Below, in pieces: positions 1 to 10,575 of a DNA stretch of 64,000 nucleotides. Position 1 is the first letter of the stretch, and each line of letters starts with the position of its first letter. The notes under the pieces are model-generated. The model saw only the letters and a list, made by a program, of their open reading frames with translations, made no database searches and was not told where the DNA came from. The stretch is from Dactylis glomerata (lineage: Eukaryota > Streptophyta > Magnoliopsida > Poales > Poaceae), in assembly GCA_007115705.1 (NCBI GenBank), contig QXEO01000220.1:16756213-16820212 (forward strand). The letters are read 5' to 3'. The position numbers and the translations under genes were made by a program.

Positions 1-145
1 ATCCCGGAGTTGGAGACATGAGTTTTTCAGAAATGACATTGGTGATCACTAAGTGTTCTCTCAGAACAATTAACCCGTGCAACCACGATTACCCTGGTAT
101 GGGACGGGGCTTAGCTCATAGTTTGTTTATTTTAGTATGGGAGTC
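1..145 (+). repeat. LTR fragment, left part, interrupted by the Athila element
   Basis: This stretch matches, with many substitutions, the part of the long LTR near 53030-53125. Both contain a run reading TATGGGA(C/A)GGGGCTTA followed by GTTTGTTTAT or CTTGTTTATC and TTAGTATGGGAG. It stops at the GAGTC target duplication at 141-145 and resumes at 10581. No gene is visible. It belongs to an older LARD-like element related to the one at 50471. Confidence 0.7.
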
Positions 146-1658
146 TGATACGTCCAATTTGCATCACTATTTTGTATCATAATTTACTATTATTCATTGA
201 TATATTTCATATTTAGACATGATACTTATGTTATTTCCTTTGCTTTCACATGTTTGATGATCATCGGAGGAGCTGCTGCCGGAGTCAGGAATCTGCTGGA
301 AAAAGGACCATCAGGAGACCATATTTTGAAGATCAGGAAAATTCCAAAAAAATACCCAGAAATTATAATTTCCCAGAAGACTCACGGAGCCAGAAGGAGG
401 AGTCGAGAGGGGCCAGGGCTGGCCCACACGCTAGGGCGGCGCGGCCAGCCCCCTGGCCGCGCCAGCCCTGTGTGAGGGGGCCCTGGCCCACCTCTGGTCT
501 CGCCCCTTCGCGTACATCATCGTCCCCGAAAACCTAAGTCAAGGGGGGGTTCAGAGTTAGACACAGCCGCCTCTGCGGGGCGGAGAACACCAGAGAGAGA
601 AAGCTCTCCGGCAGAGAGAAATCTGCCGGGGAAATTCCTTCCCGGAGAGGGGAGATCGTCGCCATCGTCATCATCATCGCACCGGACTTCATCGGGATCA
701 TCATCATCATCATCATCTCCATCACCAGCACCTTCATCTCCACCATCACCTCGCCATCCCGCTGTAACATCTTGAGTTGGATCTTGTTATATTCATAGGG
801 GAAACTTTCCCGGTGTTGATTACTCTCGTAGTTGATGCTATTGAGTGGAACCGTTGAATTAAGGTTTATGTTCAGATTGTTATTTACCATTATTTTACCT
901 CTGATCATGATCCATATGATGTCTTGTGAGTAGTTCATTTAGTTCTTGAGGACATGGGAGAAGTCAAGATGTTAGTAGTGAATTATTGTTGAGAAATATT
1001 TAATGGTTTGATATTGTTGTGGTGCTATTTCACTAGTGGTGTCATGTGAACGTCGACTACATGATACTTCACCATTTATGGGCCTAGTGAGATGCATTGT
1101 GTATTTGGTCACCGACTGTGGGGTTGCTGGAGTGACAGAAACCTAAACCTCCGTTGGGAAACCATTGCACCAGGGAGCGTAGGATCCTAGATCTTAAGGC
1201 TGTGGTTAGATTTATCTTAATTACTTTCTTGTATTTGTGGATGCTTGCAAGGGGTATAATCACAAGTGTGTATTTATCCTAGTAAGGGTAGTGCGCTAGC
1301 ACAGGTTCACCCCCATAACACTTACCAAATCAATAAATACTATTGGCTCTATGAAGCGAAAGCTCTTGACAGAAACCTCCCGTGTGTCCTCGAGAACGTT
1401 TGGTTATTATAAGAACACAACCGGCTTGTCCTTTGCTGAATAAAGGATTGGGCCACTTGCTGCAATTGTTACTACTGTCTTTTATTTACTCGCACTTTAT
1501 TTACTCGTATTATCAAATACTCCTGAAAACCTGTTTGCTAGTATTTACAGTGATTCCTTGATCAAAACTGCTCATCAACACCTTCTGCTCCTCGTTGGGT
1601 TCGACACTCTTATTTATCGAAAGTACTACGATACACCCCCTATACTTGTGGGTCATCA
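146..1658 (+). repeat. 5' LTR of the Athila element
   Basis: This 1,513-bp LTR begins TGATACGTCC and ends GGGTCATCA. It is nearly identical to 9069-10575, with about ten substitutions and a shorter CAT microsatellite in the 3' copy near 9590-9630. Both copies contain a GC-rich hairpin. ORFs running through the LTR in several frames have repeat-driven composition and are not genes. Confidence 0.95.
438..463. other. Perfect GC-rich hairpin inside the 5' LTR
   Basis: An 11-bp stem, GGCGCGGCCAG at 438-448 pairs with CTGGCCGCGCC at 453-463 around a CCCC loop. The same structure is at 9361-9386 in the 3' LTR. Similar GC hairpins sit in the LTRs of the other Athila-like families in this window, for example near 13850, 36367 and 41786. 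Confidence 0.8.
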
Positions 1659-1669
1659 AGACTATTTTC

Positions 1670-1687
1670 TGGTGCCGTTGCCGGGGA
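1670..1687 (+). other. Primer-binding site, tRNA-Asp type
   Basis: TGGTGCCGTTGCCGGGGA is complementary to the 3' end of plant tRNA-Asp (GUC) apart from one base (T for C at position 4). It lies 11 nt after the LTR end. tRNA-Asp priming is usual for Athila elements. Confidence 0.9.
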
Positions 1688-1778
1688 GTGTAGCGCTATT
1701 GAAGAGTGGAATTGGAAAAGGTAACCGTCACTGTGAGTATTGTTTTATTTTGTCTTTTATTTTTATTTTTATTCTGCT

Positions 1779-2960
1779 ATGGAGAACTCTCCATTTGGTT
1801 TCCTATTTGGAAACACATCTACTACTACTGCTACTGCACATGCGGAGGAACCACCACCGCCACCGCCTGCTGAAATTGATCCTTTTAAAATACCTATGAA
1901 AATTGTTGGGCGTATTATGGATAACTGCTATTCAGGAGATGGAACTGTCCATCCGGGTGATCACTTACTATTTATATATGAATTATGCGAGTTGTTCAGG
2001 TGTGCAGGTATTTCAGCAAGCCAGGTCAAGAAGAAATTATTCTCTATATCATTGAAAGGCAGAGCTGAAGAGTGGTATCGACTACTCCAAGATGGTCCAT
2101 CTATGGCATGGGAGGATATTGTGCCTCTCTTTTATTCCAAGTTTTATCCTCCAAGTAAAATTCATAAAGACCGTAACAAGATATATAATTTTTGGCCTCA
2201 TGATGGAGAGAGTATTGCCCAAGCGTGGGGGAGATTGAAGTTACTAATGCTCAAATGCCCCATTCATGAGCTCCCCAATAATATTGTTATTGATAATTTT
2301 TATGCGTGGCTTACTCTTCCTGATAAGGATTATTTGGATGCTTCTTGTTTTGGATCATTCACTCATATGAAAGAAGATGCCAAGTGGAAACTTCTTGACC
2401 GTATACAAGAGAATGCTGAAGGTTGGGAAAACGACAAAGGTAGGAAGTCAGGTATAAACTATGATTATGAATGCATTAAATCTTTTATGGGAACTGATGA
2501 CTTTCATAGTGTTAGCGCTGCTTATGGTCTTGATTCTCAAATACTTGCTAATTGTCTTAAGGCCTTTGCCTCTTATATTGATGTTCTAAAGAAAGATTGG
2601 AACAAATATCATGCGCCTTACAAAGATTCTATTAGTCATATTCCTGCTGCAGCTACAGAAGTTTGCACGGTTGATAGCATCATTCCTGAACCTTATATTG
2701 AGAAGACACCTTTCCCTGCTAAGGTAAAGAAGTATTCTACTTTGGTAAGTGTGTCTAATAAAAGTACTAAGAAAGCTGCAGAACCTGATGAGCAAATTAC
2801 TATTAAGTCTCCTGTTGCTATATTGAAAGATCTTGTTACTAAAGATGTAGGAGATGAATATATTCTTTTTTGTGAAGATGCTTCTAACATTCTCTCGCAT
2901 CCTAAAAAGCACAGGAAAGCAAGTGTTCCTGTTATTTCTGTCAGGATTGGAGATCATTGA
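1779..2960 (+). CDS. gag: Gag of the Athila element
   Basis: Capsid-type protein of 393 residues that would form the retrotransposon particle. The start chosen is ATG at 1779 (MENSPFGF), which follows a T-rich leader. The frame is open 39 nt further up, but the conserved part begins here. The middle matches the Retrotrans_gag pattern: an IDPFKI segment, LKGRAEEWYRLL near residue 90, and WEDIVPLFYSKFYP near residue 110. No CCHC zinc knuckle is visible, as is common in Athila. The ORF ends at TGA 2958-2960. The next codons, in the same frame, run straight into the protease motif CDIGAS, so this stop separates what is normally one gag-pol reading frame. Confidence 0.9.
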   Translation: MENSPFGFLFGNTSTTTATAHAEEPPPPPPAEIDPFKIPMKIVGRIMDNCYSGDGTVHPGDHLLFIYELCELFRCAGISASQVKKKLFSISLKGRAEEWYRLLQDGPSMAWEDIVPLFYSKFYPPSKIHKDRNKIYNFWPHDGESIAQAWGRLKLLMLKCPIHELPNNIVIDNFYAWLTLPDKDYLDASCFGSFTHMKEDAKWKLLDRIQENAEGWENDKGRKSGINYDYECIKSFMGTDDFHSVSAAYGLDSQILANCLKAFASYIDVLKKDWNKYHAPYKDSISHIPAAATEVCTVDSIIPEPYIEKTPFPAKVKKYSTLVSVSNKSTKKAAEPDEQITIKSPVAILKDLVTKDVGDEYILFCEDASNILSHPKKHRKASVPVISVRIGDH

Positions 2961-5900
2961 TATTATGGTTTATGTGATATTGGTGCTAGTGCAAGTGCTA
3001 TTCCCTTAGAGCTTTATAAAGAAATCATGCATGAGATTGGCGCTTGTGAACTTGAAGATATTGATGTGGTTGTTCAGCTTGCTAACAGAGAGACCGTTTG
3101 GCCTCTTGGTATTGTTCGAGATGTAGAAGTTCTATGTGGTAAGACTAAGTACCCTACTGATTTTCTAGTACTTGGTAAGGAGGCTAGTAAAACTTGTCCT
3201 ATTATTTTTGGTAGACCCTTTTTGAACACTTGTGGCACCATAATAGATTGTAAGAAAGAGAAATTTTTTACCAAGTTTAATGGAGAGTCTTATGAGTTTA
3301 ATTTTTCCAAGTTTGCTAAGACTTCTTATGAAAATGACACGCCTAATGAAAATTTTCGAGTTGAGCAGCTTGCTTCTATTGCACTTGCCCCTAATAATGC
3401 CTTGCAGCAATTCATGGAAGATCACGAAAGTGATGTGTTTAGCAAGGAAAGAGAAGAGATTGACGATATTCTTCTTCGTCAACCACCATTACTCAAGCAT
3501 AATCTACCTGTGGAGGATCTTGGTACCACTTTGCCGCCTAGAGAAGATCCTGTGTTTGAATTAAAACCTTTGCCTGATGACCTCAAATATGCTTATATTG
3601 ATGATAAGAAAATATATCCTGTTATTATTAGTTCTAAACTTTCAGGAAAGGAAGAAGAAAGATTATTGGAGATATTGAGGAAACACCGAGGAGCTATGGG
3701 ATATACTCTTGATGATTTAAAAGGGATTTCTCCTACTTTATGTCAGCATGCCATTAATATGGAGAAAGACGCAAAGCCAGTTGTAGAGCATCAACGCCGC
3801 TTAATTCCCAAGATGAAGGATGTGGTAAGGAATGAGGTATTAAAACTCCTTGATGCTGGTATTATTTATCCTATTGCTGATAGTAGATGGGTTAGTCCTA
3901 TTCATTGTGTCCCTAAGAAAGGAGGTATGACTGTTGTACCTAATGAGAATAACGAGCTTATTCCTCAAAGGGTAGTTGTTGGTTATAGAATGTGCATTGA
4001 TTATAGGAAGGTAAACAAAGTTACTAAGAAAGATCATTACCCTTTACCGTTTATAGATCAAATGCTAGAAAGGTTGTCTAAGAAGACTCATTTTTGTTTC
4101 CTTGATGGTTATTCTGGTTTTTCTCAAATTGCTGTTAAGAAGGATGATCAAGAGAAAACCACTTTTACTTGTCCTTATGGAACTTATGCTTATAGACGTA
4201 TGCCGTTTGGTTTATGCAATGCTCCTGCTACTTTTCAAAGATGCATGTCTGCTATTTTTCATGGCTTTTGTGAAGAAATTGTGGAGGTCTTCATGGACGA
4301 TTTTTCCGTCTATGGAACTTCTTTTGATAATTGTTTGCACAACCTTGATAAAGTTTTGCAGAGGTGCGAAGAAACTAACCTTGTTCTTAATTGGGAGAAA
4401 TGCCACTTTATGGTAAATGAAGGAATTGTCCTTGGACATAAAATCTCTGAAAGAGGTATTGAAGTTGACAGAGCAAAAGTGGAGGCAATTGAGAAAATGC
4501 CTTGTCCAAGAGATGTTAAAGGTATTCGTAGTGTTCTTGGTCATGCTGGTTTCTATAGGAGGTTTATTAAAGATTTCTCTAAGATTTCAAAGCCTCTTAC
4601 CAATCTTCTTCAAAAGGATGTACCATTTGTCTTTGATGATGATTGTAAGGAAGCTTTTGAAACTCTTAAGAAGGCTTTAACTACTGCTCCTATTGTTCAA
4701 CCACCTGATTGGAATTTACCTTTTGAAATTATGTGTGATGCTAGTGATTTTGCTGTTGGTGCTGTTCTTGGACAGCGCATAAATAATAAGTTGAATGTTA
4801 TTCATTATGCTAGTAAGACTCTTGATGCTGCTCAGCAGAATTATGCTACTACTGAGAAAGAGTTTCTTGCTGTTGTTTTTGCATGTGATAAGTTTAGATC
4901 TTACATTATTGATTCTAAAGTTACTATTCATACTAATCACGCTGCTATTAGATATGTTATGACTAAGAAGGATGCTAAGCCTAGGCTTATTAGATGGGTG
5001 TTGCTTTTACAAGAGTTTGATTTGCATATCGTAGATAGGAAAGGTGCTGAAAATCCTGTGGCTGACAACTTGTCTAGATTGGAAAACATTTCTTTTGATC
5101 CTATTCCTGTTAATGATAGTTTTCCAAATGAACAGTTGGCTGCAATTAATGCAACTTCACGAGACCTTCCTTGGTATGCTGATTATGCTAACTTTATTGT
5201 TTCCAAGTGTTTGCCTCCGACCTTTACGGTTCAGCAAAGAAGAAAATTCTTCTATGACTTGAGGCATTATTTTTGGGATGACCCACACTTATATAAAGAA
5301 GGAGTTGATGGTATTATGAGAAGATGCGTACCGGAATATGAGCAACAAGAGATATTAAGAAAATGCCATAGTAGTGCTTATGGAGGGCATCATGCTGGAA
5401 ATAGAACCGCACAGAAGGTTCTACAATCAGGTTTTTATTGGCCAACCCTCTTTAAGGATGCCAGAAGGTATGTTTTATCTTGCGATGAATGTCAAAGAGT
5501 TGGAAATATTTCTAGACGCAATGAAATGCCTATGAATTACACTCTTGTTATTGAACCGTTTGATTGTTGGGGATTTGACTTTATGGGTCCTTTTCCTCCT
5601 TCAAAAGGCTATACCCATATACTTGTTGCTGTTGATTATGTTACTAAATGGGTAGAAGCCATACCTACAAAGAGTGCCGATGGTGAGACTTCGTTAAAAA
5701 TGCTTAAGGATGTTATTTTTCCTAGGTTCGGAGTGCCTAGATATCTTATGACTGACGGAGGGTCTCATTTTATTCACGGTAGTTTTAGAAAGACTCTTGC
5801 TAAGTATGATGTCAATCATAGAATTGCTTCTGCTTATCATCCCCAAACTAGTGGGCAGGTAGAGCTTTCAAATAGAGAGATCAAGTCTATCTTGCAGAAG

Positions 5901-6350
5901 ACTGTTAGTAGATCTAGGAAAAACTGGGCTAGTAAGTTAAATGACGCTTTATGGGCTTATAGAACTGCTTATAAGAATCCCATGGGTATGTCTCCTTATA
6001 AGATGGTTTACGGAAAAGTGTGTCACTTGCCCTTAGAATTAGAACACAAAGCTTTTTGGGCAGTGAGAGAGCTTAATAGAGATTTTAAACTAGCCGGTAA
6101 GAAGAGGTTGTTAGATTTGAGTTCTCTAGATGAGTGGAGAAACGAAGCGTATGAGAATGCCAGACTTTTTAAGGAGAAAGTCAAGCAATGGCATGATAAG
6201 AGAATTCTTAAGAGAGAGGTCCATGTTGGTGAGAAAGTTCTTTTGTATAGGTCTCGTCTCAGATTTTTTGCAGGTAAATTACTTTCTAAATGGGAAGGAC
6301 CATATGTTATTGTGGAAGTGTACCGCTCAGGTGCTATTAAGATTGCTTAA
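2961..6350 (+). pseudogene. pol: Pol polyprotein (protease, RT, RNase H, integrase), interrupted by stops
   Basis: Open for 1,129 codons in the gag frame; the first Met is at 3027, after the protease motif. Protease: CDIGAS with D at 2976, then the IIFGRPFL flap-side motif near 3200. [12 protein letters not shown] near 4100 and FMDDF with the catalytic DD at 4296-4301. RNase H: CDAS near 4738, TEKE near 4855, TNH at 4932-4940 and ADNLSRL near 5062; the third acidic residue is Asn (codon 4935), where relatives have Asp. Integrase: a zinc finger with His 5367 and 5388/5391 and Cys 5481 and 5490, then D 5577, D 5754 and E 5862 of the DDE triad. A TAA at 6348 cuts off a recognisable C-terminal tail. 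Because of the TGA at 2958, the TAA and the D-to-N change, the copy is probably not autonomous, though most domains are otherwise intact. Confidence 0.9.
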
Positions 6351-6509
6351 TTGAAAGATAATTCTACACAAGTGGTGAATGGGCAAAGACTCAAACATTA
6401 TATTTCTGGAGATTCTTATAATGAAGATGTTGATGTTATTGAAACAGTTTCTCCGGAAGATTACATACAAGACAAACTGCAGGAACCTGCAGAGTTCATT
6501 TTCGAATAG
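6351..6509 (+). pseudogene. Detached C-terminal tail of pol
   Basis: The frame continues open for 52 codons after the TAA at 6348-6350 and ends at TAG 6507-6509. It includes VVNGQRLKHYISG, a motif I know from the end of Athila polyproteins just after integrase. This shows that the 6348 stop is premature rather than the natural end. Confidence 0.75.
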
Positions 6510-6847
6510 GTAACAGTTTTAGTCAGAAAAGTTTCGCGAAAAGTTCTTCCTTTAATATTTTTGCTGTTTTTATTAAATATGAAAAATCACGAGAGGAAAA
6601 TGGGGAGAAAAAGAAGTCCGTGTGCATCTCACACATGGGTGGCGCGGGCCCACCTCTGGCCGCGCCACCCCCGTGTGAGAACGCCTCGGAACTCTTTTCC
6701 GTCCCGGTTTCCTCCTGTGACTTCGTTTCGATGTATAATTTTCGTCTATTTAACCCCCCGGAGTTCCCGAGGTCTGTATATCATTTTCTCGTCGTGATTT
6801 GTTTCGAGCTGTTTCTGTCAGGAGTTGATCTTAAGCTTTGGGGAGTC

Positions 6848-7381
6848 ATGGCCTCTTCAAGCGGTGACAAGGAGAAGACACCTCCAGAAGATGGCATCAA
6901 AGATTTCCGGCAGGAAGAAGAGGTTGAAAGAGAAGATGAGGAGGAAGATCAAGGTCCAAGGCCAAGCACCGTGATTGCTAGCATAGGGGTGGTGACAGAT
7001 CATGACAAGTTCAAGAAGAGCGCTCGCATAAGGACCGGAGGAGGTGTGCCATATCACACCTTAGCTCCACGGGCATCTCCGCCAAGCCAAAGTCCCTTCC
7101 ATACTCTAATTCATGAACATCAGTTCCAAAAGGTGCCTAAATCACGATTACCCTCTGGCTGGGATATAGACCGTTCTAACAATGCAGGGACAGGAAGCTC
7201 CAAGAGTGAAGAAGGATGGGGAAATAATTCCAAGAGCTGGGATTCTCTTGCTGACAGGTTCATGAACCGTATTGAGCACAATTCTGAGATGATTCGTAAC
7301 CTCGAGTACAAGATTGATGACCTGAAGGACTTGATTGAGAAGCTTATTCGAGATTATCCACCGCCACCACCAAAGGAGTAA
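6848..7381 (+). CDS. Additional ORF downstream of pol, env-position, unknown function
   Basis: A protein of 177 residues starting at MASSSGDKEK. The frame is open upstream, but the context GTCATGGCC and the change in composition favour this ATG. The N-terminal third is highly acidic (runs of E and D), the middle is Ser/Pro-rich, and residues about 140-170 form a short heptad-like coiled coil before a terminal proline run. There is no signal peptide, and I see no clear membrane segment, so it does not look like a functional envelope protein although it occupies the Athila env-like position between integrase and the 3' LTR. Function is unknown. It may be expressed from a spliced or subgenomic RNA, which I cannot show. 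Confidence 0.6.
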   Translation: MASSSGDKEKTPPEDGIKDFRQEEEVEREDEEEDQGPRPSTVIASIGVVTDHDKFKKSARIRTGGGVPYHTLAPRASPPSQSPFHTLIHEHQFQKVPKSRLPSGWDIDRSNNAGTGSSKSEEGWGNNSKSWDSLADRFMNRIEHNSEMIRNLEYKIDDLKDLIEKLIRDYPPPPPKE

Positions 7382-9068
7382 TTCGTCATCGGTATAGGCA
7401 TCCCCTTGGCTTGTTCCAAGCTTGGGGAGTGCCGCGGTATCACATCATTACCTTTTGTTCATTTACTTTTCAAGTAGAGTCTTATCATGAATAGAGAAGT
7501 TATCATATAGAATAGTTTGCAGTTGGAAGTATCCTCCTTAGTTAGTTATCTCTGTATCCCTTGGTGTGAGTTGCGGTAATGAAATATTAATGAGAAGTTT
7601 TATCGTTTACTTTTTGCACACTTTATATTAGTCAGCAATCTCTCTTATGTGACTAGTCTTGTTGATTGGTATTGGTATCACATTGGGAGCATGAGTAGAT
7701 TCAGTTGGTTTTGGCAAACCTAGCTTGGTCAGTAGCAACTTTACCTTGAAGTTTGAGTAGAAAAGAATAAAGAAGTGCTTGTAGTTACATCACTTCAGTT
7801 TTCCTTATGTTTGGCTTATAAGCATTGTTATTCTTAAAGTTAAAATCGTTGTACTTTCAAGGGAGTTTGCATGATTGTTCTTATTATATGTATGTTTGTT
7901 TGTTTCATGCAACTCTTATGTTTGCTACCCAACCTTGCTAGCCAAAAACCTGTACTGAGAGGAAATACTTCTCGTGCATCCAATTCCCAAAAGCCAAGTC
8001 ACTTCCAAAGAGTCCATTATAAATTCCTATGGATGGTATTTTAAGCCATTCCAAGTAAATTTTCATGTGCTACCTTTCAAAAACTTTCAAACACTTCTCA
8101 TTTTGTGCCACTGTTTTTAGCTCATGAGGACGTAGTGGATGGGTTTGTTATCTTCCATACTAAATTAAGTACCCCTCGACTAGGCAGCTTCATCTGCTCG
8201 TCATTAATTTTGCAAGGGAGCTGGTCAGACCATTATAATCTTAAAAGAAAGAAAAAGGGCACTCCTCCAATGGAATGTGAAAGTTGGTCGGCACCCGATG
8301 GAATCGGTTAGCCATGGTTTGAGAAAGGAAAAAGGTGGGGAGGAGTGCAAAGCTATAAAAGAGCACTAAAGTGCCAATTAATCAAACATCTCGGAACCGC
8401 TCTCACTTGTTTAGTATGGAAGATATCAAGAACTCCGTTGCTAGTCGTTGACAAAAGCAACCACCTCTCAAAACAATTTTTACCTCTGTTTTACAAATGA
8501 AAAGCTCTAGCACATGTTTAATCCCTGCTTCCCTCTGCGAAGGGCCTATCTTTTACTTTTATGTTGAGTCAACCTATTTCCCTCTATCTCAAGCAAGCGT
8601 TTGAGTTGTTATGTTTCACTCATCCATATGTTGATCTGTTTAATCATGTTTATTATCTTCCTTGTTTTTGTATAATGCTTTTGTCTGAAGGAATACATCT
8701 TTGAAAGCTTTCTTTGAATGCAAAAGTTTACTTTGTTGAGCATATAGTCTTTGCTATATTAGCTCTGTTTTAAAAGACTCCGTTTAAAAAGAGAGAATTG
8801 TTTGTTCTCCATTCTTTGACCAAGAACTAAGGTTTGCCATTGCCAATTATAATTTACATTGTGCATCTTTACATGTGATCCCCTTTTACCTATTGCAAGT
8901 TTACATCTTATTAAGGGAAGTTGATGTCTATTATAATTTGTGCCTTAGTGAATGTGATGCTTCTTGTTCGTATTTTGATTATCGACACTTCACTCCATAA
9001 ACCTGTGGTCATGTTTACCGAGTTTAGTTTTTCGCTTGGGGACAAGCGAGGTCTAAGCTTGGGGGGGT
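7382..9068 (+). other. 3' internal untranslated region of the Athila element with polypurine tract
   Basis: There is no convincing coding region here. Parts are clearly shared with the non-autonomous elements in this window: the AAGCTTGGGGA motif near 7419, the GTACTGAG...TCGTGCATCCAA segment near 7952-7984, the TGGAATCGGTTAGCCATGG segment near 8298, and the CCCTCTGCGAAGGGCC segment near 8530. It ends with the polypurine tract TAAGCTTGGGGGGGT at about 9054-9068, immediately before the 3' LTR. Confidence 0.8.
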
Positions 9069-10575
9069 TGATACGTCCAATTTGCATCACTATTTTGTAT
9101 CATAATTTACTGTTATTCATTGATATATTTCATATTTAGACATGATACTTATGTTATTTCCTTTGCTTTCACATGTTTGATGATCATCGGAGGAGCTGCT
9201 GCCGGAGTCAGGAATCTGCTGGAAAAAGGACCATCAGGAGACCATATTTTGAAGATCAGGAAAATTCCAGAAAAATACCCAGAAATTATAATTTCCCAGA
9301 AGACTCACGGAGCCAGAAGGAGGAGTCGAGAGGGGCCAGGGCTGGCCCACACGCTAGGGCGGCGCGGCCAGCCCCCTGGCCGCGCCAGCCCTATGTGAGG
9401 GGGCCCTGGCCCACCTCTGGTCTCGCCCCTTCGCGTACATCATCGTCCCCGAAAACCTAAGTCAAGGGGGGGTTCAGAGTTAGACACAACCGCCTCTGCG
9501 GGGCGGAGAACACCAGAGAGAGAAAGCTCTCCGGCAGAGAGAAATCTGCCGGGGAAATTCCTTCCCGGAGAGGGGAGATCGTCGCCATCATCATCATCAT
9601 CGCACCGGACTTCATCGGGATCATCATCATCATCTCCATCACCAGCACCTTCATCTCCACCATCACCTCGCCATCCCGCTGTAACATCTTGAGTTGGATC
9701 TTGTTATATTCATAGGGGAAACTTTCCCGGTGTTGATTACTCTCGTAGTTGATGCTATTGAGTGGAACCGTTGAATTAAGGTTTATGTTCAGATTGTTAT
9801 TTACCATTATTTCACCTCTGATCATGATCCATATGATGTCTTGTGAGTAGTTCGTTTAGTTCTTGAGGACATGGGAGAAGTCAAGATGTTAGTAGTGAAT
9901 TATTGTTGAGAAATATTTAATGGTTTGATATTGTTGTGGTGCTATTTCACTAGTGGTGTCATGTGAACGTCGACTACATGATACTTCACCATTTATGGGC
10001 CTAGTGAGATGCATTGTGTATTTGGTCACCGACTGTGGGGTTGCTGGAGTGACAGAAACCTAAACCTCCGTTGGGAAACCATTGCACCAGGGAGCGTAGG
10101 ATCCTAGATCTTAAGGCTGTGGTTAGATTTATCTTAATTACTTTCTTGTATTTGCGGATGCTTGCAAGGGGTATAATCACAAGTGTGTATTTATCCTAGT
10201 AAGGGTAGTGTGCTAGCACAGGTTCACCCCCATAACACTTACCAAATCAATAAATACTATTGGCTCTATGAAGCGAAAGCTCTTGACAGAAACCTCCCGT
10301 GTGTCCTCGAGAACGTTTGGTTATTATAAGAACACAACCGGCTTGTCCTTTGCTGAATAAAGGATTGGGGCACTTGCTGCAATTGTTACTACTGTCTTTT
10401 ATTTACTCGCACTTTATTTACTCGTATTATCAAATACTCCTGAAAACCTGTTTGCTAGTATTTACAGTGATTCCTTGATCAAAACTGCTCATCAACACCT
10501 TCTGCTCCTCGTTGGGTTCGACACTCTTATTTATCGAAAGTACTACGATACACCCCCTATACTTGTGGGTCATCA
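9069..10575 (+). repeat. 3' LTR of the Athila element
   Basis: This 1,507-bp LTR is nearly identical to 146-1658, begins TGATACGTCC and ends GGGTCATCA. It is followed by GAGTC, which matches the five bases before the 5' LTR. Confidence 0.95.

Larger units (their letters stand above)
146..10575 (+). mobile_element. Complete Athila-lineage Ty3/Gypsy LTR retrotransposon with defective polyprotein
   Basis: The element has TG...CA LTRs at 146-1658 and 9069-10575. A perfect 5-bp target duplication GAGTC lies at 141-145 and 10576-10580. A primer-binding site complementary to the 3' end of tRNA-Asp follows the 5' LTR, and a G-rich polypurine tract precedes the 3' LTR. Gag, protease, reverse transcriptase, RNase H and integrase follow in the Gypsy order, with an extra ORF downstream where Athila elements carry env-like ORFs. 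RT wording such as [14 protein letters not shown] and FMDDFSVYG is typical of the Athila lineage. The two LTRs differ at roughly ten sites by eye (under 1%), so insertion is recent, yet the polyprotein has in-frame stops at 2958 and 6348. The LTR start resembles Sabrina/WHAM-type Triticeae families, but I have not confirmed the family name. Confidence 0.95.
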
